Shown in pieces: positions 1-12,745 of a stretch of 64,000 bases of DNA. Position numbers and translations under genes: made by a program. Below the pieces are notes generated by a model. The model had not been told where the DNA came from. It was given only the letters and a program-made list of their open reading frames with translations, and searched no databases. Origin of the DNA: Ailanthus altissimus (taxonomy: Eukaryota > Streptophyta > Magnoliopsida > Sapindales > Simaroubaceae); contig OX327697.1 in the NCBI GenBank assembly GCA_946807835.1, positions 23,322,001 to 23,386,000 of the forward strand, read 5' to 3'. The number at the start of each line of letters is the position of its first letter. Position 1 is the first letter of the stretch.

Positions 1-925
1 ATGCCTATTCCATGTAGAGTACTTTCAACTTTGAATTTAATTTCATAGAAATTGCAATAAAAAGGGTGTTTTTTTAAAATTATTTCTTAAGTACTGGAAG
101 GAAAAGAAGAAAAAGGAGAAAATAATTGTAAGAGAATAGGGACCCTTCTGCTCCATTCAATAATCAATGCCTTAAAATTTAAAAACCTTTGTCCTTCTCT
201 CAAGGGACATTGTACCCATGAAAAAAATTTGAACGTGATTAATGAATAGAAATGATGAGAAATATTAAAGCATTAGGTGAGGCTACTGTTTTGACCATTT
301 TAAAAATGGGAGAGAAAGCCTATAATTATTGCCTTTGCCAGTTAACTGGACAAGATCTCATTACTCGTATGATGTGAATTCGGGAAATTTTTCAGGCAAG
401 TCTTTCATTGCCTAAGATTTTAAAGTGTTTTCGTAATGTCTAGTGTTTGTGGCTTTATTTGTAACAGCTACTTCAAGTTCAAGACTTTCCAAGTACGAAT
501 TAATTGATATAGATTTTTTTTAAAAAAAATTTTGGCTCACCAAAACATCATTTGAAAAAAACAAATAAACAACAAAGAAAAGGTATAATTTTAAATTTGT
601 TAAAAGTTTGAAAATTTTATACAGTAATAACTCTTTCTAATTAGGGAAATTATTGTCGATATCATCCTAAATAGTTTATTAATTAGAGAAATTTATGAAA
701 ACCGTTCCTTTTTATAAGTAAAAATTTATTTTAACCACTCAGTACTTTTATAAATTTTATTAATTAAATATTTAATTTTTAGACTATTTTATTCTTGAAG
801 TATTTTTTCATCCTTCTTATAAGTCATTTAAAATTTTAATTTAAAACACACTTTAAAATTAGTTAAAATAAGTAGATTTACATTTATTGAGAGAGGAATT
901 GCCTTTCTTGTTCTTGAGGTTATGT
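1..925. other. AT-rich intergenic sequence, nothing recognised
   Basis: No gene or clear repeat is seen. Short homopolymer and AT-rich runs only. Confidence 0.5.
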
Positions 926-929
926 TGAA

Positions 930-2000
930 GTAAAGAATCTCAAGTTCAACATAGATCCTAACTTTTTTGCGCAACGGAATAGCCTGTTAATCAAGCAAAA
1001 TAACAAGAATTTATAATAAAATATAAAAGATCACAACACAATCTTACGTAGTTCGGCTAATTGCCTACGTTCATAGTGGATCAAAAGATTTTAACCTCTC
1101 TTATTAATTCCTTATAGATTTTATAAGAAAAATCCAATAAAGAACCATCAAAAGGACCTAATGTTTAGTGAACCTTTACTCTACTATAAGTAATGAACAC
1201 CCAAACGACGGTTCCACCCTAGCCACCCTAGCGCACACAAGCACTTAGTGTCTACCCAGTTCTTCCCCCATCTTAGAGTCTCTCTTAATGCTTAATTCTC
1301 AACTAAAGGGTTTACAAGTGTTTATATAAAGGTTTATTTCGTGCCTACTAACCATATTTCTTATTAGAGTAAGAGTCCACTTGTTTTGAAAGTCCAAAAC
1401 TTCTCAAAACTCAAAATTCAGATCAAAACCGACTTCCTAACGCTTCTGGCGTAGCGGCGCTAATCTCTGGATGCCGCGACGTAGCCATTGTCGCTCTCAT
1501 TGCCCCAGTACTGGGCTTCTGTGCTAGGCGCCGCGGTGCTCAACTCTGGTGCCCCCTATGTGCATTTTCTTCGCTTCATTCGCGTCTTCGAGTCCTATTT
1601 CACTTTTCCCTTCGTGGCCCATACTTCCTAGACTTCTCCATACATGTCACACATGTTTTAGACTTCTTATGACTATCCACTTTGGTATTCATCTCAATTC
1701 TTGTCCAACCAAGATTGTTGAATCACTAATTTTTCAACAAGAGTAATATAGGTTAAAAATAGATAACAGCACTGGGCTTCTGTGCTGGGCGCCGCGGCGC
1801 TCAGCTCTGGTGTCCCCTATGTGCATTTTCTTCGCTTCATTCGCGTCTTCGAGTTCTGTTTCACTTTCCCCTTCGTGGTCCATACTTCCTAGACTTCTCC
1901 ATACATGTCACACATGTTTTAGACTTCTTGTAACTATCCACTTTGGTATTCATCTCAATTCTTGTCCAACCAAGATTGTTGAATCACTAATTTTTCAACA
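930..2000 (-). mobile_element. Copia-type LTR (solo or remnant), minus orientation
   Basis: On the minus strand the LTR begins TGTTGAAAAATTAGTGATTC (at 2000), has a TATA region TTATATAAACACTTG near 1320-1340, and runs through the R/U5-like stretch with CGTAAGATTGTGTTGTG near 1041-1057. A diverged second copy lies at 5440-6156. The R/U5-like motif is characteristic of many dicot Ty1/copia LTRs (established knowledge). The low-coordinate edge is approximate. Confidence 0.6.
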
Positions 2001-2031
2001 AGAGTAATATAGGTTAAAAATAGATAAATTT
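1510..2031. repeat. 261-bp tandem duplication in the copia-type LTR
   Basis: Two copies, 1510-1770 and 1771-2031, differ at only a few positions. The unit includes the LTR start plus about 30 bp of sequence outside it, so the duplication happened after the element inserted. It contains an unusually GC-rich stretch (GGCGCCGCGG). The two copies carry matching 65-codon open frames that are by-products of the repeat. Confidence 0.9.
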
Positions 2032-2385
2032 GATTAAAAATGACCAAAAACAGTGAAAAATAAATAAAATCTAGCAAAAAATAATGAAAAGAAGGCAAGA
2101 GCTGATCCTAGTGGTAGGGCCTCGCACCGAGACGAGGGCGTATAAAATTTTGAGTTTCATCCATTATTTTGGTTCTTGATTTAATTATTAGCAAGTGTCA
2201 TTTCATTATTTATTATCTTCTTGACTAGTAAAGATTAACCGAATAATTTTTAACTATAAAAAAATTATGACCTTTAAAATAATGGTTATTTTTAGACATT
2301 TTCCTATTAATTAAAGGTAAGTGACTAGGGAATTACAAATTTATAAGTACTAAGTTCTTGGTTTTATTGATATAAGTAATAAAAC

Positions 2386-2923
2386 TAAGAATGACGAAAT
2401 TTGGATACAGATTCAAGTTTTGTTCAACCTAGATTTGAAATTCGAATTTAGCTCGAATTTTTTTAGGTTGGCCTGGATTTGGATTGAACCCGATTTTTAA
2501 ATTTTTTTTTCTAATTTTTTAATTATTTTTTAAATAAAATTTAAACTTTTTGAGTATTTATTTTATAAAATAATTGTTAGATTGTGAAATTTGTATTATA
2601 TAATTTGTAATCATAATTTAATATATATTTTTTATTCTTGTTTCAAAGTTTTAGATTAAATTTAAATTTTTGAGACTTTTTTTTGTTTAAAACAATTGTT
2701 AAATTCATATATATCAAGTATTATGAATTAATTTAGGATTTTTTTTTTTAAAAAATAAAAAAAAATTCAGATTTGGGTGAGGTTTTCTATAATTCAAATT
2801 CGAATTTTGTAGAAAAAATTAGATTCGGTTCAAGATAAAAACATGAATTTTTTAAAGTAAAGTTTCGAATTAGAACTATGCCAAGTTCTTTCAAATTCAA
2901 ATTAGACCTTTTTACCATCCCTA
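2386..2923. mobile_element. hAT-like non-autonomous element, copy 1
   Basis: Terminal sequences TAAGAATGACGAAAT and (inverse) TAGGGATGGTAAAA form imperfect inverted repeats. They are flanked by 8-bp AATAAAAC (2378-2385) and AATAAACC (2924-2931), 7 of 8 identical. The interior has repeated GATTCGAATTT-like motifs on both strands. A related copy is at about 36524-37012. The TAGGGATGG terminus and 8-bp duplication suggest the hAT superfamily (inference). Confidence 0.5.
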
Positions 2924-2931
2924 AATAAACC

Positions 2932-4390
2932 TGGGACTAAATACCTGGCTCATAAATAGTTATATATAGATATATAGAATTTTCTAAATTCTATATTAAG
3001 TGTTGGCAAGGATCATTTTTTTTTAAAGCAACAAACAAATTTAATCCTAAACAAAAGCCTATTTATAAAAGGTATAATGAATAATGAATTAAAAGAGAAG
3101 CTCTATGTTATGAACACAAACTACTATATCATATGGTTAACCAATAACCAATCGTGGTCCATGGCATGCCATTAGTTGAAATGTTGGGCCATTTCAATTG
3201 GAAATATATTGATTTATATATATATATAAATATAAATAAAAGAGGGAGAATTGAACTCAAGACTTTAATTTAATGGAGTAATGTGCAAGTCATTTACTTT
3301 TGAGCCATTTAAGCAAATGCAAGAAAAGTTAAATCCTTTTGAATAATCTTTTGCATGTTCACCACAAACAAGTAATGGTACAAACTTCGGCTACTTAAAA
3401 GGAATGGAAAATTTTCCTTTTCCTTTTCTTCTTTTCACTCACCAAGCATTCAACATTCTATATTTGATATAGGTTTGTTTTGGGTATTTTAACAATTTGT
3501 TACATATATGAGTAAATTTTCTAAGAATTGGAAAAATACTTTTCAAAATGTAACAACTATTGCATGCCTCTTGTATTGTTTTTTTAATGGTACTTTCAAA
3601 TTTATTTTGTAAAATAAATTTTTTGCGTTATAATTTGTTTTTAAATGTGTCTGCTAGCATGTTTCGTAGTAATGAAAAGAAAAGAAAAGAAAAGAAAAGA
3701 GAATTGGTTGAATATATAATTCAAGCAAACGAAAGTGTTAAATGGTATATAATTTCAGTAAATATATATATATATATTATATAATAGAAATATGATATAA
3801 TATTAATATTAAAATAAATAGTAAATGAACTTTGAAAGTGATAACAAGCAAATTTTTCTCATTTCTCTCGACATATAAACAGTATAAACATGTTTTTTAT
3901 TTTTATTTTAAATATGTAATAGAAACAACATTTGTGACGTTTCTAACGTGAAAAGGTGGGAAAAAAAAACACATTCATTTTTCCTCGGTCATTTTACAAT
4001 ACACTTCGCTAAACTTTTCTTTTTTTTTTTTCCCACAAACGAATGATGATAGCAAATATGCTGCTCATACTTTTTTATTATTTCACTCGACACACTAAAG
4101 AATGAAGTATTAATATTTGAGTTCCTAAATTTTTAAGCATTTTCAAATAGGGACATGTTTTGTTCATTTATATCAAGTAAGTCCCTAATTTGGTAACCCC
4201 TATTGAAATGATAAAAATTGAATTTTTACCGTCACACTATGATAGTATATAACTTAGGACTAAAAGGGCATTTCAATTATTTTCCTAAAATTAATTTAGG
4301 TAAGAATTGGATTAGAAAATCAAAGTGAGACTATATTGTTTACTTATATTTTAAAAATTATAATCGAATTTGTTTTTGAAATAAAACTAT
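2932..4390. other. Intergenic, AT-rich; simple repeats only
   Basis: Contains an (AAAAG)n run at about 3674-3701 and short (TA)n runs near 3215-3230 and 3762-3776. No gene or mobile element is recognised. Confidence 0.5.
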
Positions 4391-4394
4391 TGCA

Positions 4395-5440
4395 TTCAGA
4401 CTAAACACCAACTGTAGGAGGAGAGTCCTCCATTATAAAAGGAATTAGAGTCCTTAAAACATCAAGCCTCCAAGTGATAGCAGAATCAGCACTCAAAGCC
4501 AATTTAACTAAACCATGAACTACTTTATTAGACTCTCTATGCAAGTAGAGTACCTTATAAGATCCCCCAAAAAAAAATTAAAACAACTCGGAATATCTTG
4601 AATAATCAACCCCACTTCTGAGGCAATATGAGTTTTGGTTAAGATCTCCCGAATAATTAATAAAGCATCCGATTCAATTTCAATATTTGAAAGGTTTAAG
4701 CGTTGAGCCGCAAGAATACCCTTTAAAATATAGCTAATGCTTCCGCTATAGAGATTGGATAAAGGGTTTCTATTTTCTTATCGCCAGAAAGAATTACTGT
4801 CCCCTCATGAGTTCTGAGAACATAGCCCAAACCCGTCCTTCACTGCCTCATATCCAAAGTTGCATTATAGTTAATTTTTACTACAGCTATTGCCGATGGA
4901 AGCCAGCCACCATGATGTCTAGAAGCGAGCTTATGATAGGGGCTTTGCACTAATTGAAACGTAGCCAAATAGCTCCTAGACCATTCAATTATCGACCCGG
5001 CATCAACCTGAAAACTACTATGCAACACTTGGTTTCGAAGAAACCAAATCTCCAAATGACAACATAGTGTAAATCGAAGTCGGTATTAGAGATTGAATGT
5101 ATACAGCAAATTAAGAATTCCCTAATTGAAGTCTGATGATTAACACAACCAAATCCATGAACTTACATTTCTATCTGATAGATTTTAAGGAGATGCAGAA
5201 CCAAATAGCATGTAGAGTCACTTCCGCATCTCTCCCACACCTAGGATAGGTTTCATATGTAGGAACATAGTGATGACCGAGGTTAAAATTAGTTGGTAGC
5301 CAATTTTTTGAAGCTCTCCAAAGAAAAAGCTTCACTTTTGGAGGTAATCGGAGATGCCACAAGCTCTGCCACCAGTCTTCTGTAGCTAATCTATTAAAGG
5401 GGAACGCCATTCCTCTTAGGTATTATATTAAGAGAAAAAT
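4395..5440 (-). pseudogene. LINE, 3' part: zinc-binding RT tail and RNase H-like region
   Basis: Minus-strand translation gives EDWWQSLWHLRLPPKVK, FLWRASKNWLPTN and PRCGRDAEVTLHAIWFC (5410-5170). These match the zinc-binding region that follows reverse transcriptase in plant LINEs. After a degraded stretch comes VKINYNATLDMRQ and RTGLGYVLRTHEGTVILS (about 4885-4795), an RNase H-like domain. Several in-frame stops show it is dead. It is the downstream half of the element whose RT lies at 6835-8135; a copia remnant sits between them. Confidence 0.8.
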
Positions 5441-6156
5441 TTTGAATTGAGTTCAACCTTATACCTTACTATATTTGTGCAAAAGAAATATAAAATTATC
5501 AAGTAAATATAACAAGAATTTAAAGCAGATCAATAAGAGCACAACATAATCAATATATGTGGTTCGGTAATTACTTACATCCACAGTTGATCAAAAGATC
5601 CTAATCTTTTTTATTAACTCTCAAGAAAAATTTACAAGGAAAACAACAAGAAGAACTCTCAAAGGATCTATTAAATGGTGTATCTTTATTCTCCTAAGAA
5701 TAATTAACACCCAAACAATAGTTTTATCTCAGCGCCCACAAGCACTTAGTGTTTACTTAGTTTTTCTTCTCTCTTAGAATCTCTTTTATAATACTTGATC
5801 TCAAAATAAAGGGTTTACAAGATTTATATAGGGCATAAAACATCTATAAAAATCTTAAATTTAGTTGGAATAAGAGTTCACATGTTTAGGAATTCAAAAC
5901 CTCTTCAAATAAGTCAAAACGAGCCAAAAAAAGACTTTCTCGAAACTGTGCGCTGCGGCGCCAAGTGTTTGGCCCTGGCACTGAGGTGATGTAGCCTGGA
6001 CCATAGTTCTCCATTTTGTTTGCCTTTTTATGCTTTTAAGTCTCGTCTTACTTTTTCTTCGTGCATCCAATGCATGCTTGGCTTCAACGTAACTCCCCCA
6101 TTGGTATTCATCACAATTCTTACCCATACAAAATTGTTGAATCACTATTTTTAACA
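5440..6156 (-). repeat. 3' LTR of the deleted copia element
   Basis: A diverged copy of the LTR at 930-2000: same start (TGTTRAAAA..GTGATTCAACAAT), same promoter-like CCTATATAAATCTTGTAAACCC-type region near 5815-5835 and same R/U5-like region near 5545-5590. The two LTRs belong to one family but are too different to be a recent pair. Confidence 0.65.
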
Positions 6157-6471
6157 TACCCTTTTTTGATTCAAAATCTATTAATAAACAGGCTTCTGGA
6201 TTCATCCACACTAATACTCTATCACTTAGAGCTGAGTCCAATTAAGTCTCCACTAAGATTTAACTTTTCCTAGGCTTGTAACTTTGGTCTCCAAAAGTAC
6301 GCGTGCTCCTTGCATAGGTTATGAATGTGATGCACTCCTTTTCGACCCTTATCACTTTGATGAGTATACTTTAGATGTCGCCTTGTGGTATGCATTACCC
6401 CAACACATTATATTGGCCCATTTTCGGCTATCCCCTTAAACACATAAAGCCCCCCTACCCCATCGTGCTTC

Positions 6472-6801
6472 TTACCTTTCAACTGTATAAATCCTTTTAC
6501 TACCCTTAGTTTTTTTTTTTATTCTAATCGAATACCCTTCTTTGTCGAGTTTTTCTAGGGATATCAAGTTTATATTCAGACTAAAAATGCGCATTACTTT
6601 ATGTAAGTCCCTAAGTTCTCCACCTTGCATTCTCAGTCTTATGTCACTGACTCCTATGACTTTACAAGTTATGTTATTCTCCAAAAGAGTTTTACCTTTT
6701 ATGGCTTTATAAGTAGTAAACATTAATCTGTCTGGACACATATGGATGCTACACCAAAATGATCTCTTTGAGCTACTCTTTCCCCTAAAGCGAAGCAGCA
6801 A
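6472..6801 (-). pseudogene. Copia protease-region fragment
   Basis: The 109-codon open frame has SIHMCPDRLMF, NNITCKVIG and SDIRLRMQGG, followed by LISLEKLDKEGY. These are the conserved blocks around and after the copia protease (normally LDSGCTYHMCP...). The catalytic DSG is replaced here (FWCSIHM), so the protease is dead. It is the only recognisable pol piece left in this element. Confidence 0.75.
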
Positions 6802-6834
6802 GCCAGTACTTACTTCAAATAACCCACTATTCCA

Positions 6835-8135
6835 CTATCTTGATTTGGTGAGGGTTGAGATACATAGCTATGTTTTAAGATGATTATAAGGAGAGAAAGG
6901 CCAAACATGAAAGGCTTTGGGATCCATGGATTAAGGTAAATTGAGATTAAGCTCCCATCGCTAATATGCCATTTGATTCCTTACTTAAAGAGCTCGTGAC
7001 CCTATAAAATACTCTTTTATATATACAATGTTGACCTTGTTTGCTGACCTGCAAGAAAGAAACTTGTAAGAAATAGAAACCCTTCAGCATTTTTGCCACC
7101 AGGGAATTTGGAAATTAATTGTGCGCCACCCTTGTTTGCTAAGCACAGCCTTCTTCAGCATTTTTGCCATGAGGAAATTTGGAAATTAAATGATGCGCCA
7201 CCCTTGTTTGGTAAGCACAGCCTTGTTAAAAAGGAAAAATTTTTGAAATCTAAGCCCTCCATCTTTCTTCAACTTACACAACCTAACTTTAAGCATCAAT
7301 ACATCTTCCTTTTTTCTTCACTATCCCTCTCAACACACCAGAACCTAGTAGCGGCTATATAAATATCATTAATAACCAAGGAAGGGAGACATAAAAAAAT
7401 TCATGGAATAAGCTAGCATTGTCTAAATAACAGCTTTAATTAAAACCTTTCTATCAACCGCAGAAAAGAGCTTTACTTTCCAACACCGGAGCTTGCTCCA
7501 GACTTTATTTTCAACGACCCAAAAGCATGAATCTTCCTGCCACTGCTAATATTGGCAACCCAAAGTATTTTTCATAATATTTAACCCGTTGGACTCCCAA
7601 GCAAGATACTAAGCCTTCAGTCAAAGAATTAGGAAGTCAAGGGTTAAAACACATAGGACTTAGTAATCTTTACCATTTACCTTGAAGTTGCTTCATATAA
7701 GCCTCAAATCTCCTTTTATCACCTAGCAATTTGCTATGGTTGCTTTAGCAAAAATTAGATTATCATCCATAAAAAAGAGATTTAGGGCATATTCCTTTCA
7801 CATTGCACCCTACTCAATTGACTTTCTGTTTTTGCCTATCTACACAGAGAAGACAAACCCTCAACATAAATTATGAATAGCTATGGAGACAACGGATCAC
7901 CCTAACGAAGCCCTCTAGAAGATGCAAAATTCCTACATTGGTTACCATTAATAAGCATATAGAAGGATACTGAACAGACACAATACATTATTCTTTGAAT
8001 CCACATCTCCGAAAACCCCAACTTCCGTAACATAGCAACTAAAAAAGTCCATTCGACAATATCATATGCTATTGATGTATTTACTGATGTTATTGATATA
8101 TTTACTAACACTAAAATAGAAATTAATTCTAGCAA
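6835..8135 (-). pseudogene. LINE reverse transcriptase fragment, 5'-truncated
   Basis: Reading down the minus strand: AYDIVEW and LRKLGFSEMWIQRIMYC (8075-7970), SSRGLR then GDPLSP (about 7920-7890), FMDDNLIFAKA (about 7775-7745; the catalytic FADD box with A changed to M), KLFSAVDRKVLIKAVI (about 7480) and IKWHISDGSLISIYLNPW (about 6970-6920). The order and motifs are those of plant L1-like LINEs. Stops and frameshifts are frequent. The start of the element is missing beyond about 8135. Confidence 0.8.
7082..7223. repeat. 71-bp tandem duplication within the LINE
   Basis: CTTCAGCATTTTTGCCA starts at 7082 and again at 7153, and both copies run through GCGCCACCCTTGTTTG and AAGCACAGCC. It breaks the LINE reading frame (71 is not a multiple of 3). 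Confidence 0.85.
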
Positions 8136-8139
8136 ATTT

Positions 8140-10812
8140 CAAATATACCCGCTTATGATGAATTTATATGTTAAAATTTTAATAAATAGATAAATAAATA
8201 AAATAACATTTAAAAGTAAATAAATTATAAATGTAGTAGTAATAAAAAATAATAAATTTTAATTTAATAATAATATTTTTAAAAATAAATATAATCATAA
8301 TTATAACAACTTTTTAAAAATAAATAAAGATTTAATAATAATAATAATAGATAACAATACAAAATAAGTAAATAAATATGTAACATAATAATAAAAAATA
8401 ATTATTAATATATATTTAATATAATAAATAATAATACTCAATATAAAAATTATAATAAATATTCTTTCAAAAATAATTATAGTAATTATTTTTTTATAAA
8501 AAAATTAAAAATAATAGCAAAAGAGTAATTTGATCATCCATTCCAATTTCCAACTCGGTTCTTAAGGGGGTTGTGGATGACATTCTCATTTCTCAACACA
8601 AAGCTAAAGATTAAGAACCTATATAATACATTTATAATGTTCCACTTTTTAAATAGTATTTTAAAATTTTTTATTTTAAATAATATGTTAAATAAATATT
8701 AGATGATAAAATAAAATAATAAATAATTTTAAATTTTGTATCATTTTATTATTTAAAAAGTACTTAATATATTAATTTAAAATATGTTTAAAAAATATAG
8801 CGTCAAAGCAATTGACAGATATATATTTACCTGAAAAATAGAGGTTGATGTTATTACCCCCAGCAAACAATAGAGACACATTTGTCGTAACTTGTTTCAC
8901 CACGGTAAAGTAAAGACTTAAATGGTCTATGACTATGAGAAAGAGAAACTCAATATATAGTCTTGATTTAAAAAAATGCATAATTACGTTGTGAATAGTA
9001 AGCCTAAATCAAGACAAAGGCATCCTATATTAATATTACGATAAACCGAGCCACATCTGGGCCTTGTTAGCCCATCAGATTGAAACCTGCTAAAATTAAA
9101 TGCAATCAATTTAAAATTTCGATTATCACAAACTCAGCAAGTATCTTTGAGAGTCAAAGAGGGAAGGAGGAACAACAGAACACGGAAAGCAGAAACTTTG
9201 CAGCTCGATTATGGCAATTGACATGAAAACTTATAAGGGTTGTCTCACTTTTGGACTATCTATTTTGGGATTATGCACTTGATTGTTGCAGGAAATTGCC
9301 CCATTTCCTGAAATTATGAATTGATTACTTACAACTTAAAATATCAATTATGAATTGATTTGAATTTCCAATAACAATGAAGTAACCATATCTGGTGCCA
9401 AGTATAAAAATAAAAAGCATCGAAAAACAAAAATCTATGAGGAATAAGACTTTTTTTTTTAACATTGATATTTTATCACTTAAATTTAAGCACATTTAGA
9501 TCCACACTTTTGCAATGCAAGTACTTAAAGTCCTTATATAAAGAAAAAAATATTTACATTACTCTGAATTTTTATCAGAGCTCAACCAACTAACCAAAAT
9601 GAGGGGTGTACAAGCTTTACCATCTCGGCAAAGCAATTGGGTGCGAGGAATAAAATGTTACTTTAATTAAATTATTTAAATATTAATAGTACTTATTACT
9701 TACACCAAATAGTATATATTGTGGGGTACTTAAATATTTATGGTACTTATTACTTTAGCAAACGCTAAGGTATTTCTGTAACTTTGAATCAATTTTACAG
9801 TATTTCAAGTTATCGTTGCGACGTTAGAATTTTTAAAATTGGCATTGCGGCATTGAATTTTTAATGTTGTGGCGTTTACATTTAGATAAGTCTCTTTTGT
9901 ATTTTTACTATTTTTTTTTTTGAATTTTTAATGTTGTGGCGTTCACCAAATTTTTAACAATATAAAATGTTAACAAATGAGCCGTTAATAACAAATCCAT
10001 TAAATATAGTTATTAATTTTGTTTAATGATAATCATACCTCTTAATTAATATTTAAATACTAAAAAGAATATAGTATTCTTGATAATTTGTAACCATACA
10101 CTTTTTACTAACTTGATCCAAGATAGCTCTTCTTAATAAATTACCAACCTCTTTTTTTTCTCAAAAAAATAAATAAACTGCCTATCTCTTTCGTATGAAA
10201 AGACTTTAAATCTAAAGAAACAACACGTTGTACTCAATATTCGATTTAACACGACAACGACATTCTATTATCAATTTTTTAAAATTTTGAAGAAAAAGAA
10301 GAAGAGTTGTTGAAGGGTAGTTTTTGGAACTTGCAATTTGTGAAAAATGGCTTGTTAGATAATGAATTCTATAGCTAGCTTGGCAGCCAAATGTGTCCCT
10401 GGGGCTTGTTTCTTTCAAGACTCGTGAACAAAATGGAGTACAGGTTTTTTTTTTTGTGAAGAATCTTTCACTCATGTTGAAGCTCTGGGGCCTGGAAACT
10501 GGCACAAGCATATGGCCAATTTCGGTGAAAATGATCCAAGGCCACTACTGCTTTGTTTCTTCAGGTTCATATATAATGAGCTCATTACGATTTTGAATTA
10601 CCCAAAACGATGAAATGAAAGAGAAGTAAGGAAAAAAAAATCAGAAATTTTTAGCAGCGATGAATCGTTCCTCTATTCCTTGCGATAAGATCTTGATCTT
10701 TTGGCGAAATTTCAGATAAGTCCCTGGTGTTTGATGAAACATTACTTTACTCGACTAATTTATTATAATAGTTATTTAGGTCCTTAATTTTTTTAAAAAG
10801 TCCCTTGACTTT
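8140..10812. other. Intergenic; very AT-rich 8150-8520, degraded filler after
   Basis: 8150-8520 is almost only A and T with AATAATA-like runs. 9380-9950 has low-complexity sequence with two ATTTTTAATGTTGTGGCGTT repeats (about 9857 and 9922). 10200-10620 has more GC and short open frames on both strands (about 99 and 67 codons) that I do not recognise; it may be an old gene fragment. No gene can be supported. Confidence 0.4.
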
Positions 10813-11351
10813 TGTTACGGACTATTTTTCGAATTCGTGCAGCTTTAAACATTTTTTTAGTACTAAATAGCTTATAAAATCAATTATTTAAAAAAAGGGA
10901 TGAAGAAAAAGTACACTAAATGTTTGAGATAATGCTATCACATATTAATACTAAAGAGAGATTACAAAATTATAGAATTACATGCTTGGAGTATTTGGAG
11001 AATCTCTACAATTTGGAGGATAGTTTGCTCAAATGAGAGTTCTATTTATTTATAGTTAAAGTTATATACAATGGATAGTTAGAATTCATTCTAATATAAC
11101 GATCCATATTTAAAGAGAAGAATATGCAAAAGAATATTTCAAAGATGTCACTTACTACAAAAATATTCAAAGGAATATGTTATCTCTAGAATACTCTATC
11201 ACCTACCACACAAATGTGGCCTTAACCCAAGTCAATTAAGCCTTCTAGAAACTCAAGCCCATGCAACACACTATAGGCCAAATACCCTCTTAGTGGTCTT
11301 GTCACGTGCCAAGTGTTCGAATAATTGCTTGTGAACATTTGGAGCGTGACA
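10813..11351 (-). repeat. 3' LTR of the 10.8-14.4 kb gypsy element
   Basis: Plus-strand ends are TGTTACGGAC and GAGCGTGACA. It matches 13878-14415 along its whole length with scattered differences. The minus-strand reading starts TGTCACGCTCC, next to the polypurine tract. Confidence 0.88.
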
Positions 11352-12110
11352 TTCTCCCCCACCAAATTTACGCGACGCCCTCGTCACATCCTCGCTGGAA
11401 CTTGTGCACCTTGTTCTTCAAACTCTGGTTGTGCGCCCTCGTGTTCTGAGCGTGCTCTCCCATTGGGAAACCTTTTCCATTTAACAAAGTACTCAAGGCT
11501 TGTCCTAAGTTCCTCCTCTTTGTCATGGCGTGTGAAATTTCCCAAAGGTTCCCAGTTGTATGGCTTATACTGTGCACTTTTTGTACCTCCACAGTAATGC
11601 TTTCAACAGCTTGCGGAATGCACCGGATATAACCCTGCTGCTATCTTGAAGGTATCTTCACCTTATGCAAGACGTTGCCAACTTTCTTGGCAATAACCCT
11701 TGGCCCCTCGTCTCTACATCAAGGACCTTGTGAAATGAGCGTGCTGACTTGTGTTGTGGTGGAAGTATCATCTCCATCACCAAGTCCCTCGCACCATGCT
11801 TGACATGCCGCTGCTTGTCTTCGACCTACACTTTATGCTATAAATGCACATCGTGTGACGCCTTAAATTGTTGGATGACACCTGCATCCGTCAATTCCTT
11901 GAGCTACCCCTGTAACTCTATTAACTTGGGTTGAGACGTGCACACTATGATTAGTAGCATAAACTCAAGCTCCAACTTGCCCTTAATTTCCCATATTGAA
12001 GGCGGTTCTTTCGGTAAGGCAGTAGTCATAACCCCTTTGTGCTCTCCAAGCACTTCCACAATGTCCTTCAGTATTTCATCCTCACCCCATTTTGGTTCAT
12101 CATCCATCCC
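11352..12110 (-). pseudogene. Fused remnant: RT N-terminal edge joined to integrase C-terminus/chromodomain region
   Basis: Around 12080-11880 the minus strand reads GVMTTALPKEPPSIWEIKGK and LKELTDAGVIQQFKAS, the lead-in to gypsy RT. It then switches to VEDKQRHVKHGARDLVM (about 11830-11780), the integrase C-terminal GPF/GDLV region. A degraded tail ends in VHKFQRGCDEGVA (about 11410-11370), plausibly from the post-integrase or chromodomain end. Everything between RT start and integrase end is missing. Confidence 0.65.
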
Positions 12111-12449
12111 CATTGTTGTAGCTGGATGTAACCCTCCATTGCGCTTAGCATCTTCCCTTAGTTACATTGCGAAAAGGACCTTGGCGTTTAGTTTGGATTG
12201 CCCACCCTTAGACTTGTCTACCGTTAGTATAATTCGAGGTCATCCCTCCAAAATACACATGTAGTTGTATTGAAGGAGTAGCACCATATTGTACTGCTAT
12301 AAGAACTCCATACCTAGCACCACATCAAAATCATCGAGAGGTTCTACTGAGAAATTTACCTCACCGTGCCATTTGCCTATGTGGATTTCAACTTTTCGAA
12401 CCATCCCATCTAGCGGCTTGGCTCTTGCATTCACGAACTTAAGGTATTC

Positions 12450-12745
12450 TTCTCATTTCTCTAGGTAAAGGCCAAAGCGCTTTACTTCCGCACGCTTAAT
12501 GAAGTTGGGCGTAGCCCTTGTATCAATCAACACTTGAGTCTTTATGCAATTGATGTTTGCTTCAATGTACATAAGCATCATCCTCATTGGCGTATTGGCA
12601 CCTCGCTTGGCTTTGAGGGAATTGAGCAGTTGTATGTAACCCATACGACTCTGTTCTCATTCCTCTTGTGCCTCGTACATTGCATTGAAATCCTTCTTCT
12701 TCAGACAGTCTTTCACCCAATGATCCCCGTTGCAGAGGAAGCAAC
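12450..12745 (-). pseudogene. Zinc knuckle and dead protease of the 10.8-14.4 kb element
   Basis: CFLCNGDHWVKDC at about 12743-12705 is an intact CX2CX4HX4C knuckle for RNA binding. After a frameshift, VLIDTRATPNFI (about 12532-12497) is the retropepsin active site, with the invariant DTG changed to DTR (GGG to AGG at 12516-12518). It would not be catalytic. Confidence 0.82.

Larger units (their letters stand above)
5440..6830 (-). mobile_element. Internally deleted Ty1/copia element inserted in the LINE
   Basis: In minus orientation it runs from a protease-region fragment (6801-6472), through degraded sequence, to a 3' LTR (6156-5440). The polypurine tract AAAAAAGGGTA lies directly before the LTR start TGTTAAAAATAGTGATTC. 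The 5' LTR, gag, integrase and RT are absent. It separates two halves of one LINE, so it inserted after the LINE. Target-site duplications were not found and the outer edges are approximate. Confidence 0.65.
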
